DNA of 32,995 bases from Candidatus Scatonaster coprocaballi (GTDB lineage Bacteria; Bacillota; Clostridia; Saccharofermentanales; Saccharofermentanaceae). The number at the start of each line of letters is the position of its first letter. Positions within the stretch are counted from its first letter, which is position 1. The notes under the pieces are model-generated. The model searched no databases. It had not been told where the DNA came from and saw only the letters and a list, made by a program, of their open reading frames with translations. The stretch covers positions 1 to 32,995 of the forward strand of contig JAGHVD010000018.1 in the NCBI GenBank assembly GCA_018064475.1. Direction: 5' to 3'. Positions 7,153 through 15,461 of this stretch are shown here, in pieces. The position numbers were made by a program, and so were the translations under genes.

Positions 7153-7728
7153 ATGTTTGATATTTCGAAACTTCAATGGACACCGGAGCCTCTTCCCTGC
7201 AAGATTGAAGCGGGAAGAATCGAGATGACCACACATCCGAGAACGGATCTCTGGCAGAAGACTTTTGCCGATTTCAGTAGCGACAATGCGCCCGTTCTTC
7301 AGACCAAAACTTCAGATCAACATTTCACTTTCCGGGTGAAGACTTCTTTCGACACCAAGGGCACTTACGACCAGTGCGGCCTGGTGATGCACCTGAATGC
7401 AAACACTTGGTTGAAGGCCTCCATCGAGCGGGAAACCGCTGAGATCTGCCACCTTGGCAGCGTAGCCACCAACCACGGATACTCCGACTGGGCGTGCTGT
7501 GACGTGTCGCCGGATGTATCCGAAATATGGTATCAGCTGACCCGCAAAGGAAGTGATTTTACATTAGAATATTCTTTCGACGGGAAGAAGTTCTCCATGC
7601 TTCGCATGTGCCATATGTGGGATTGCGAAGGCGAAATCAGCTTCGGCGTCTATGCTTGTAGTCCACAGGACTCCAGCTTTGCCGCCGTCTTCAGCGACAT
7701 GGATTACCAGAAATTAAGCGACGATTAA
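7153..7728 (+). CDS. DUF1349 (concanavalin-like) protein
   Basis: A 191-residue protein of the DUF1349 family, a jelly-roll fold similar to laminin-G/concanavalin-type lectins. Visible family features are repeated Trp-containing strands (TDLWQKTF, WLKASIERE, SDWACCDVSP, IWYQLTRKGSDF) and the motif GLVMHLNANTWLKASIE. No signal peptide. I start at 7153, where GGAGG lies about 8 bases upstream; the open frame extends back to 6979 but that part lies before the promoter. It is the first gene of a four-gene operon. Members of this family are described mainly as sugar-related or unknown, so no specific ligand can be given. Confidence 0.8.
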   Translation: MFDISKLQWTPEPLPCKIEAGRIEMTTHPRTDLWQKTFADFSSDNAPVLQTKTSDQHFTFRVKTSFDTKGTYDQCGLVMHLNANTWLKASIERETAEICHLGSVATNHGYSDWACCDVSPDVSEIWYQLTRKGSDFTLEYSFDGKKFSMLRMCHMWDCEGEISFGVYACSPQDSSFAAVFSDMDYQKLSDD

Positions 7729-7743
7729 GAAGCGAGGTACAAG

Positions 7744-8163
7744 ATGAAGATCGTAGTCATTGACGGACAAGGTGGACGCTTGGGCCAGTTGGTCGTGGAG
7801 GCCATCCAGAAAGAAAATATAGCGTGTGAACTAGTGGCTGTGGGCACAAATAGTGTAGCGACCGGGGCCATGATGAAAGCCGGTGCCCAAGCTGGTGCGA
7901 CCGGCGAGAATCCGGTCATTGTCGCCGCTCGCGATGCAGACATCATCGTAGGGCCAATCGGCATCATCTCCGCCGACTCCCTTCTTGGCGAGATCACGCC
8001 CGCCATGGCCGTAGCTGTAGGTCAGAGCAAAGCCTTGAAACTCTTGATTCCTGTGAATCGTTGCCAGAACCAGGTCATCGGTGTGAAAGATATGTCCATG
8101 AGCGAGCTGATCCGTGAGACCATCCTCCGAATCAAGCAGTACGCGGAAAGTCAGGAAGCATGA
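7744..8163 (+). CDS. DUF3842 family protein
   Basis: A 139-residue protein matching DUF3842 of Clostridia. It opens with MKIVVIDGQGGRLGQ, a Rossmann-like nucleotide-binding loop, continues with VAVGTNSVATGAMMKAGA and DADIIVGPIGIISADSLLGEITPAMA, and ends with a conserved LIPVN segment. Cytoplasmic, function undetermined. The ATG follows the DUF1349 stop by 15 bases with GAGGT before it, and the stop overlaps the next start by 4 bases (ATGA), so it is cotranscribed and translationally coupled. Confidence 0.85.
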   Translation: MKIVVIDGQGGRLGQLVVEAIQKENIACELVAVGTNSVATGAMMKAGAQAGATGENPVIVAARDADIIVGPIGIISADSLLGEITPAMAVAVGQSKALKLLIPVNRCQNQVIGVKDMSMSELIRETILRIKQYAESQEA

Positions 8164-8711
8164 ATTTCGAAGAAGCGTTACACCACCACTTGGCGAATCA
8201 CCCCAAGCTGATGCCGCAAGACCTCATTAAGTTCTGCTTTCAGGCCACCTTTGGGGCCGAACACCTTCTTCTCAATGAGGAACGTGCACGGACGTTCTGG
8301 AATCAGGAGTATGCATCAACAGATGCCTGTGACATGCCGCTCTACGAAGATCTGAATGAACGGTATGTACGGGTGAATCTGGCCGCGTGGAAATACATGG
8401 GAAAAGATGCGGAGACGTTGTTTCAAGCCTTCCTCGCAACTGCCCGAACACCTTCCCGAATGGAAGATTCAACCGGGTCCGCGCTGTCCGATGAGTCGGC
8501 CATCAAGGCGCACTTTTCCATCGTCACCGAAGTTCTGCGGTCTAATGATTTCCCAATATCAATGGATGCATGGAACGCTACTTGCCAAACATATCTGGAA
8601 AAATGTGTCCAACCGGTGCATCATAGTGTACAATATCGTGAGGAATATAAGCCTGCCTACCGCGTCATCGACAGAACACTTCTACCCGACGGCGGGAACG
8701 TCCTTCTCTGA
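8160..8711 (+). CDS. Conserved hypothetical protein
   Basis: A 183-residue soluble protein without signal peptide or membrane segment. Features are an N-terminal LMPQDLIKFCFQATFGAEHLL segment split by short helices, then ERYVRVNLAAWKYMG and a C-terminal RVIDRTLL. I recall similar unnamed proteins in Clostridia with the same PQD...FGAEHLL line, but no function. It overlaps the DUF3842 stop by 4 bases and precedes the ECF S component by 96 bases. The conserved acidic and His residues could be catalytic, but I cannot assign a reaction. Confidence 0.7.
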   Translation: MNFEEALHHHLANHPKLMPQDLIKFCFQATFGAEHLLLNEERARTFWNQEYASTDACDMPLYEDLNERYVRVNLAAWKYMGKDAETLFQAFLATARTPSRMEDSTGSALSDESAIKAHFSIVTEVLRSNDFPISMDAWNATCQTYLEKCVQPVHHSVQYREEYKPAYRVIDRTLLPDGGNVLL

Positions 8712-8807
8712 AGGGAAGTACGTGGCAAGGATCCATATACTTAACGGCGTCACGAAGGCGCCACGATCGTTCAAGACGATGATATCTTAGGAAACGAGGA
8801 CATCAAG

Positions 8808-9404
8808 ATGTCATCAAGAAAAAGAATTCTTCATATGACCCTCAGCGCCATGATGCTTGCATTGGCGTTGCTACTTCCGTTTGTGACCGGACAGATTCCG
8901 CAGATCGGCGCTTCGCTGTGTCCGATGCATCTCCCGATACTACTGTGCGGATTCTTCTGCGGACCCTTCTGGGGCGCCGCCATTGGATTCATCGCACCAT
9001 TTCTTCGATTCATGATCTTCGGCATGCCACCGCTTATCCCCTCCGGTGTTGGCATGGCTTTCGAACTGGCCACCTACGGCTTCATGGCAGGACTTCTTTA
9101 TCAGATCCTACCGAAGAAGCGGATCTACATCTACGTCTCCCTTCTGCTCTCCATGCTTGCGGGACGTGTCGTGTGGGGCGTGGTGCGCGTGATCTTATAT
9201 GGACTTGGTAAATCATCTTTCGGCTGGAAGATCTTCATCGCCAATGGTTTTACATCGGCGATTCCAGGCATCATCGCACAGATCATTCTGGTACCGGCGA
9301 TCGTCATGGCGGTCTATGCCGGACGGTACGCGAAAGCGGACCATGCGGACCACAACGTCGACGCCCAAGCAGTCGCACAAGGGAAAAATCAGAAATCCAC
9401 CTGA
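8808..9404 (+). CDS. ECF transporter S component
   Basis: A 198-residue integral membrane protein with about six apolar segments (near residues 12-30, 36-58, 72-98, 105-128, 138-155, 160-180). It resembles substrate-binding S components of energy-coupling-factor vitamin transporters: an early Ala/Leu helix (LSAMMLALALLLPF), then CPMHLPILLCGFFCGPFWGAAIGF and a Gly-rich PPLIPSGVGMAFELATYGF. It would work with shared EcfA/A'/T subunits, which are not encoded here. GAGG lies 8 bases before the ATG. Last gene of the DUF1349 operon. The substrate cannot be read from the sequence. The 96-base gap before it holds two small hairpins. Confidence 0.85.
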   Translation: MSSRKRILHMTLSAMMLALALLLPFVTGQIPQIGASLCPMHLPILLCGFFCGPFWGAAIGFIAPFLRFMIFGMPPLIPSGVGMAFELATYGFMAGLLYQILPKKRIYIYVSLLLSMLAGRVVWGVVRVILYGLGKSSFGWKIFIANGFTSAIPGIIAQIILVPAIVMAVYAGRYAKADHADHNVDAQAVAQGKNQKST

Positions 9405-9438
9405 CTTTTCTCGCCTCCATCTTTATACTTCCGCTCTC

Positions 9439-9467
9439 TTGCTTGGAAACTTGGTATGCATGATAAT
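9439..9467 (+). promoter_or_regulatory. Promoter of the CAT-like/CN-hydrolase operon
   Basis: TTGCTT at 9439-9444 and GATAAT at 9462-9467 are 17 bases apart. Transcription would begin near 9474, just before a pair of 19-bp direct repeats. The first ATG is at 9539. Confidence 0.6.
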
Positions 9468-9478
9468 GTTCTATAAGG

Positions 9479-9516
9479 CGACTTATGCTTAAGAAGACGA
9501 CTTATACCTAAGAAAA
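9479..9516 (+). repeat. Two tandem 19-bp repeats in the 5' leader
   Basis: CGACTTATGCTTAAGAAGA at 9479-9497 is followed directly by CGACTTATACCTAAGAAAA at 9498-9516. The pair sits just after the predicted transcription start and may be an operator or a leader element. Confidence 0.5.
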
Positions 9517-9538
9517 GGAAAACGTAAGGAAAGGCATC

Positions 9539-10204
9539 ATGAGTGAAGCAAGTTATAAAAAGATTGATATGAATGAATATTATCGGAAAGGTGTTTTCCG
9601 ACACTTCTCCGAGGACTGTAAATGCTCGACATCAATCACGTCCCGTGTAGATGTGACAGACCTTGTGAAGTATTCGAGAGCGCAAGAAACCAAGTTCTAC
9701 ATCAACTTTCTGTACGTGTTAAGTAAGGTACTCAACTCCCGTGACGATTATCGAATGAGCTACCTGTGGCAGACCAATGAACTGATCTGCTACGACCAGA
9801 TCAACCCCACACAATATGTTTTTCACGACGACACGGAGACCTGCACACCGGTGTATACCACTTATTACGAAGACTATCAGACCTTCTACGATCATGCGCT
9901 GGCCGATGTGGAGAAAGCCAAAACGACCCGCGATTATGGTCTGGATACTGCGAATCACCCGAACTGGTTCGATGCTTCCTATATCTCTTGGCTGTCCTAT
10001 GATTCTCTGAACATCGAGCTTCCGGATGGCTATCTGTTCTTCGCACCGATCATCAACTGGGGGAAATACCGAATCGAAGATGGCCGCTACATGATGCCGG
10101 TCTCCGTACGCTTGAATCATGCAATCGCTGACGGCTACCTGGTAGCCAAGGTATTTAAGCTCCTGGATGAAGAGATCGCACACTTCTGTCGAGGCGAGAA
10201 GTAA
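9539..10204 (+). CDS. Chloramphenicol acetyltransferase-like O-acetyltransferase
   Basis: A 221-residue member of the CAT (CatA) family, trimeric cytoplasmic enzymes that move acetyl from acetyl-CoA to a hydroxyl. Length is close to the usual 215-220. Family lines are visible: KFYINFLYVLSKVLN near residue 52, and the active site NHAIADGY with His194 and Asp198. The residue before the catalytic His is Asn where classic CAT has His. Many such clostridial proteins are not proven chloramphenicol resistance enzymes, so the acceptor is open. AAGGAAAGG precedes the start. The next gene begins 27 bases later, giving a two-gene operon. Confidence 0.82.
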   Translation: MSEASYKKIDMNEYYRKGVFRHFSEDCKCSTSITSRVDVTDLVKYSRAQETKFYINFLYVLSKVLNSRDDYRMSYLWQTNELICYDQINPTQYVFHDDTETCTPVYTTYYEDYQTFYDHALADVEKAKTTRDYGLDTANHPNWFDASYISWLSYDSLNIELPDGYLFFAPIINWGKYRIEDGRYMMPVSVRLNHAIADGYLVAKVFKLLDEEIAHFCRGEK

Positions 10205-10231
10205 ACCCATACAATACGAGGAGAAATAAGT

Positions 10232-11611
10232 ATGAAACTACGAATTGCACTACTACAATTACTCCCTGGAACAATGTTACAAGAGCAGTTAGAACAGGGG
10301 GTACGCGCTTGTCGCGAGGCGAAATCGCAAGGCGCAGATATTGCGCTTTTCCCAGAGATGTGGAGTACCGGATATCGGATCTGTCAGGACCTTAGTAAGC
10401 TTCAAAGTGAGGCGATCTCCGTGGACGATGCATTCGTGCAGACTTTCAGGGAACTGGCATCTGAACTGGAAATGGCCATCGGCATCACCTTCCTCGGAAA
10501 GAATGTCGACGAGAACGGATCCGTCGGAAAACCATTCAATTCCGTGGCCCTCTTCGACCGTCACGGTGAACTCGCACTCCACTACGACAAAGTCCATGCG
10601 TGTGATTTTTCCGAAGAGAAGATCCTTCAAGGCGGTGAAGGTTTCAAAGTCGCGGATCTCGACACCAAGCAGGGCGTCGTTCGTGTCGGCAGCATGATCT
10701 GCTTCGATCGAGAGTTTCCGGAGAGTGCCCGTGTACTGATGCAGATGGGTGCAGAATTGATCCTCGCCCCGAATGCCTGCCCGATGGAGATCAACCGCCT
10801 GTCAGCGCTTCGGACACGTGCTTATGAGAATATGCTGGCTGTCGCCACCTGTAACTACCCGGCCGGGCAGCCGGACTGCAATGGACATTCGACACTATTC
10901 GATGGTATTGCGTGGATTCAGAGTGAACCCGGTGTGCGTGATATGTGTAAGTTGGAAGCACCGGAAGCGCCCGGCATCTATGTGGCAGAACTGGATATAG
11001 ACATGCTTCGGGCCTACCGCACCAACGAAGTCATGGGCGATGCCTATCGGCGTCCGGATACCTATAACATCCTCACGGAAGATCGTCGCATCATCGAGAC
11101 AGCGCGACTGTTCCTCATGCCTATGAGACTTCGTTTCCTCGCCTCCACCCACGAATATGCCGGAGATAAAGAGACGACCAAACTCATGGTATTCCTGCCG
11201 AACGATACCCTAGAAGATACACGCAAATTCATTGTGGATGCAGAAGCCGAATGGGCCAAAGCCTCCCCTTCTTACTATGAATATGCCATTGTTCTCGACG
11301 GCAAGCACATAGGCGGCATCTGCCTATATGTGGACGAGACGGATTCGACTGTCGCTGAACTTGGATGGATCCTCAATAAGCATTACTGGAGACAAGGAAT
11401 CTGTTTCGAAGCGGCCAAGGCCCTGATTTCTTACGCCCGCGAGCATTTCGGCATCAAGCATTTCGTGGCACAATGCGACGCAGAGAACGTCGCCTCCTTC
11501 CACTTGATGGAGAAACTGGGCATGACCAGGACAAACATTGACGGCGGACGATATAACAAATCTTCCGAAGAAGAACGTACGGAATACACGTACCGTCTCT
11601 CCCTAGAGTAA
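10232..11611 (+). CDS. Carbon-nitrogen hydrolase fused to a GNAT acetyltransferase
   Basis: A 459-residue two-domain enzyme. Residues 1 to about 280 are a nitrilase-superfamily amidohydrolase with the Glu-Lys-Cys triad: Glu42 in FPEMWSTGY, Lys120 in YDKVHACDF and Cys157 in MICFDREFPE. Residues about 300-459 are a GNAT N-acetyltransferase of the RimJ/RimL type, seen in GWILNKHYWRQGICFEAAKALI, with the acetyl-CoA loop, and AQCDAENVASFHLMEKLGM. Plain fusion in one frame with no frameshift sign. GAGGAG precedes the ATG at good spacing. It follows the CAT-like gene by 27 bases. Together they could acylate and deacylate or amide-trim one small metabolite; this is inference. Cytoplasmic. Confidence 0.85.
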   Translation: MKLRIALLQLLPGTMLQEQLEQGVRACREAKSQGADIALFPEMWSTGYRICQDLSKLQSEAISVDDAFVQTFRELASELEMAIGITFLGKNVDENGSVGKPFNSVALFDRHGELALHYDKVHACDFSEEKILQGGEGFKVADLDTKQGVVRVGSMICFDREFPESARVLMQMGAELILAPNACPMEINRLSALRTRAYENMLAVATCNYPAGQPDCNGHSTLFDGIAWIQSEPGVRDMCKLEAPEAPGIYVAELDIDMLRAYRTNEVMGDAYRRPDTYNILTEDRRIIETARLFLMPMRLRFLASTHEYAGDKETTKLMVFLPNDTLEDTRKFIVDAEAEWAKASPSYYEYAIVLDGKHIGGICLYVDETDSTVAELGWILNKHYWRQGICFEAAKALISYAREHFGIKHFVAQCDAENVASFHLMEKLGMTRTNIDGGRYNKSSEEERTEYTYRLSLE

Positions 11612-11728
11612 GCATATAGAAATCCCCAAAAACCATGCAAATTCTATCGTATACCCCACACGGATTTTTCCGCATTCCTCATATTCTCTTGGAGTTGTAA
11701 TTTTTCTGTGAAGAACGCCCGAAATCGG

Positions 11729-11757
11729 TTGAAACTCCATGTGGCAGATGATATAAA
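11729..11757 (+). promoter_or_regulatory. Promoter of the hybrid histidine kinase
   Basis: TTGAAA at 11729-11734 and TATAAA at 11752-11757 have an exact 17-base spacer. Transcription would start near 11764. This places the far-upstream GTG at 11708 outside the transcript and supports the ATG at 11825. Confidence 0.65.
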
Positions 11758-11824
11758 AAATAATGTACTTATAGGGTTTTCGCATTGCGAGATGGAAGCA
11801 TCACTGTTGGGACGGGGGTACCGG

Positions 11825-14800
11825 ATGAATCCAATTGCTATCGCTGAGTTTACAAGTGCTGCATTTGTTGGTGTCGCACTGCTGGGATATATCGGCAAGC
11901 AGGTTCAATCGGATGGAATCAAGTGGTTAAGACGTTGTCTGATTACCATTTTCTTCTATCTGATCATCGATGCCCTTGCTTATATTTCCATGGACTATCG
12001 TCTCCCCACGATGCTCTGCTATGTGGTAAACCTGTTGTCTTATTGCGGTGGTAGTGTCGTACTGGTCTTGGCGATCAAGTATTGCGAAGCGTATTTCAAC
12101 GAGAAGACCAAGATGAATCTGTGGCTCTTCCGAGTCCCAATCATCCTCTTCTTGGCCTGTATCTTCGCATCTGTTCTGGAGTTTGCATCTGGAAACGTGG
12201 TGGACTTCGTAGACGGATATGAAGTCATCGTCAATGATTTCCCACTCTATCTCTATCTCACCCAGATTGTGGCCCTGCTCTTCACACCGGTGATAGCCAT
12301 TCTGCACCACAAGAAGGTCGGCGTACGTTTTGCCGTACTGATCGTAATCTACTTCTCTGCGCCAATCATTGGTTCATTGGTCGTAATCTGCACGGGTTTT
12401 GACTTGACCGTCATCTTAGGTGCCGCTTCGCTGATTCTTGTCACGACACTTCTCCAGAACGACGTAACGCGTATGTATTTCGAGCGAATGACCATGTCCC
12501 TGGATCTTGCCAATCAACAGCGCCATGTTAAAGCATTCGGTAACATGGTCAATGCGGCGCTTTGGAACATGAGTGTCAACGAACAAGATGAGATCATCGA
12601 TATCAACTGGTCGGATGAGATGCGTCGTATGTTTGGCTTCGAAGCTTCAGAAGAAGACTTCCCGAATGAACTCTCCGCCTGGACCGATCGGATTCACCCA
12701 GATGATCGGGAACAGGCGCTCGCCGAATTCAATGCAGGCGTCAAGAATCATGACACGCAGGACTACATCAGTGATATCAAATACCGACTGCTAAAGAAGA
12801 ACGGTGAATACCGCTGGTACCATACCCTCGCACGTTCCGAAGTTGCACAGGATGAAACTAGAATCATGTATGGTATCGTGTTCGATATTTCGGCGGAAAA
12901 AGCACTCAGCATCCAGCAGGAACGGCTTCAGATCGCGCTCGAGGATGCGAAACGCGAGGCGCTGAGAAATGACGTAATCATGGACACCATTGATGCCGGA
13001 AAGTGGTCTTTCCAAATTGGTGAACATAATGAAGTACTACATACCGTTTTCTCGAAACAGATCACGAATCTGCTTGGCAAAGAATTGGCGGAGAATCCCC
13101 AGATCTGGCGCGAGCGTATCCACCCTGAAGATCGCGAAGATACCATCACGGCCTTTACCGAAACATTAAAGAATAAGGATGGAAAGAAGCCATTTGATGC
13201 AACCTTCCGCATACAAGATGTCGACGGTAATTATCATTGGACACGTTGTGCCGGCCGTCTGATCCGTCATACTGACGGCACCGGTGAATTGTTCGGAATC
13301 AGTCTGGATATTACTGAACAGATCGAAGAACAGCAACGTCGTTTGTTGGGGGCGATCCCGATCTCGTCAGATATTATTACCAAGTCAGATATCGGTCTTT
13401 GGGCATTTGAGTTGGACGAAGGACATGCGCCGAGAATGTACGCGGATGATGCCATGCTGGCGCTCATCGGTTTGGATCATCAGGACTCTCCGGAGGCAAT
13501 GTATCACGCTTGGTTCGACCGTGTCGGTGAAGAATCGAAAGACTTGGTTGCAGATGCGATCGCAACCATGACTACCGGCGAGCATGCCGAAGTACAGTAT
13601 CCTTGGCATCACCCGGACGGTCACACGATCATGGTTCGAAGCGGCGGTGTGCGTAATCCTGAATACACAGCAGGTACCCGTCTTGAAGGTACACACCAGA
13701 ATGTATCCCAGATGATTCACTTCGACGAGGAAGAACGCAAGAAAGCCTTGACCTTGAAGAACGAACTGATCAAGTCGCAGATCCGTGCGGACTCGCTTGC
13801 TTTTATCTTCGACAACACGCCGGATCTCAATCAATTCGTCACATTCTTCGGAAGTCGAATTCTAGAAGTCACGAACGGTGATCAGGTCATTTTCCGAGGT
13901 ATCGATAATCAGCGCATCGTGCTCAATGCACCCGGCATGACCGACATCGCGCAGGATATCTGCAACGATTGTCCTTTCACCTCTGTCACAGAAGTGGATT
14001 ACGGAAGCGAAGGTCTCGCAATCATGAACGATGTTCGCAAAGGCTGGAATGGTGTCTATCCGAATAAGAAGTGTCCGGTAAAATCTTCTATGATGAAGCT
14101 CGTCTATTCCGGTGGTAAATTGGCAGGTACCCTATCCATTCACTACTTGACGGACTATCACGTATTCTCCGAACAAGATGAAGACATCATGAACACGGTT
14201 TCCATGTACTGCGGACTTCTCTTCGAACGTCTTGAACTAAAACAGTCCGAGATTGCAAGAATCGAGGCTGAGTCTTCGAACAAAGCGAAGTCTGAATTCC
14301 TCTTCAATATGAGCCACGATATTCGTACGCCGATGAACGCCATCATCGGCTTCACCGATCAGGCCATCAAGCACAAAGAGGACGCCGAGATCCGCGATTC
14401 TGCGCTCGAGAAAGTCAAGAATTCCAGCTCCTACCTGCTCCATATCGTGAACGATATTCTGGATATGGCGAAGATTGAATCCGGTAAGTTGGAGATCCAT
14501 GAAGAAGTGCATCTTGTGACCATTCAGAAGGCTACCATTCTCGAAGTATTCCGCGCCGATGCCGAGCGCAAAGGGTTGACGTTCCATTCCACTTTCGACA
14601 CGCAAGACAAGTACTTGTGGATCGATGAGAGCCGTACGAATCAGATCATCGCCAACCTCATTTCCAATGCTATCAAGTACACCCCCGCAGGTGGTGAGAT
14701 CTGGTACAGCGTCCAGCAGGTTCCGTGTGAGAAATCGGGTTGCGGCAGATTTGTGATCACCGTCCGAGATACCGGTTGCGGTATGAGTCCTGCATTCCTT

Positions 14801-15436
14801 ACCAAGATCTACGACTCTTTCGAGCGAGCTGAATCTGCGAAGCGGAGCGGAACACAGGGTACAGGACTTGGCATGTCGATCGTTAAGAAACTGGCAGATG
14901 CCATGGGCGCAACCATCGATATTCAGTCCGAGGAAGGCAAGGGCACCTGCGTCACGTATACAGTCGAACACAGACTGGCTTCGCAGGAAGAGATTGAAGT
15001 GTTCCTGCGTGAACAGCAGCCGACCAAACAGATGGATGAGTCCTACCTGCAAGGTAAACACGTTCTGCTGGTTGAAGATAACGAATTGAACCGTGAGATC
15101 GCATTGGATATTCTCGGTGATCGTGGCATGGAGATTGATTTCGCAGAAGACGGGCCGATTGCCGTCGAGAAAGTACGCACGAATGGTCCGGATCACTACG
15201 ACTTCATCCTGATGGATATTCAGCTTCCGACCTTAAGCGGATACGAAGCAACGAAGCAGATCCGCGCGCGCTATCCAGACGCCAGACTGCCGATCATCGC
15301 ACTGTCTGCGAATGCTTTTACCGAAGATAAACAGAAGTCCTTGGAAGCCGGCATGAACGATCACGTGGCCAAGCCGATCAACGTCAAAGAATTGTTGAAA
15401 GTTCTTGCAAAATTCTTACCGGAATCTTCAAAGTAA
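11825..15436 (+). CDS. Membrane-bound hybrid histidine kinase with three PAS domains
   Basis: A 1203-residue sensor kinase. About seven membrane segments occupy residues 5-215. Three PAS-type domains follow (roughly 240-365, 385-500, 520-630), the first two with the PAC-like lines RIHPDDRE and RIHPEDRE. A GAF-like domain spans about 657-804. The kinase core has the phospho-acceptor His831 in SHDIRTPMNAIIG, an N-box around Asn944 and the ATP-lid motif DTGCGM near 982. A C-terminal receiver domain carries the phospho-acceptor Asp1131 in LMDIQLPTLSG. I place the start at 11825, where a run of G lies 5-8 bases upstream and the first membrane helix begins at once; an ATG at 11792 is an alternative. 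It lacks an HPt and an output domain, so a partner elsewhere is expected. It ends 25 bases from the convergent sensor gene. Confidence 0.92.
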   Translation: MNPIAIAEFTSAAFVGVALLGYIGKQVQSDGIKWLRRCLITIFFYLIIDALAYISMDYRLPTMLCYVVNLLSYCGGSVVLVLAIKYCEAYFNEKTKMNLWLFRVPIILFLACIFASVLEFASGNVVDFVDGYEVIVNDFPLYLYLTQIVALLFTPVIAILHHKKVGVRFAVLIVIYFSAPIIGSLVVICTGFDLTVILGAASLILVTTLLQNDVTRMYFERMTMSLDLANQQRHVKAFGNMVNAALWNMSVNEQDEIIDINWSDEMRRMFGFEASEEDFPNELSAWTDRIHPDDREQALAEFNAGVKNHDTQDYISDIKYRLLKKNGEYRWYHTLARSEVAQDETRIMYGIVFDISAEKALSIQQERLQIALEDAKREALRNDVIMDTIDAGKWSFQIGEHNEVLHTVFSKQITNLLGKELAENPQIWRERIHPEDREDTITAFTETLKNKDGKKPFDATFRIQDVDGNYHWTRCAGRLIRHTDGTGELFGISLDITEQIEEQQRRLLGAIPISSDIITKSDIGLWAFELDEGHAPRMYADDAMLALIGLDHQDSPEAMYHAWFDRVGEESKDLVADAIATMTTGEHAEVQYPWHHPDGHTIMVRSGGVRNPEYTAGTRLEGTHQNVSQMIHFDEEERKKALTLKNELIKSQIRADSLAFIFDNTPDLNQFVTFFGSRILEVTNGDQVIFRGIDNQRIVLNAPGMTDIAQDICNDCPFTSVTEVDYGSEGLAIMNDVRKGWNGVYPNKKCPVKSSMMKLVYSGGKLAGTLSIHYLTDYHVFSEQDEDIMNTVSMYCGLLFERLELKQSEIARIEAESSNKAKSEFLFNMSHDIRTPMNAIIGFTDQAIKHKEDAEIRDSALEKVKNSSSYLLHIVNDILDMAKIESGKLEIHEEVHLVTIQKATILEVFRADAERKGLTFHSTFDTQDKYLWIDESRTNQIIANLISNAIKYTPAGGEIWYSVQQVPCEKSGCGRFVITVRDTGCGMSPAFLTKIYDSFERAESAKRSGTQGTGLGMSIVKKLADAMGATIDIQSEEGKGTCVTYTVEHRLASQEEIEVFLREQQPTKQMDESYLQGKHVLLVEDNELNREIALDILGDRGMEIDFAEDGPIAVEKVRTNGPDHYDFILMDIQLPTLSGYEATKQIRARYPDARLPIIALSANAFTEDKQKSLEAGMNDHVAKPINVKELLKVLAKFLPESSK

Positions 15437-15461
15437 TCAGGGTAGTTCCCGCAAAGAAGAA

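Noticed and set aside
11708-11824. GTG start and 39-residue N-terminal extension of the histidine kinase
   Set aside because: The best promoter lies inside this stretch, so the extension would not be transcribed from it; a G-rich site precedes the ATG at 11825.
14237-15196. 319-residue minus-strand ORF
   Set aside because: It is antisense to the histidine kinase core, which has clear family motifs on the + strand; the ORF shows no recognisable domain.
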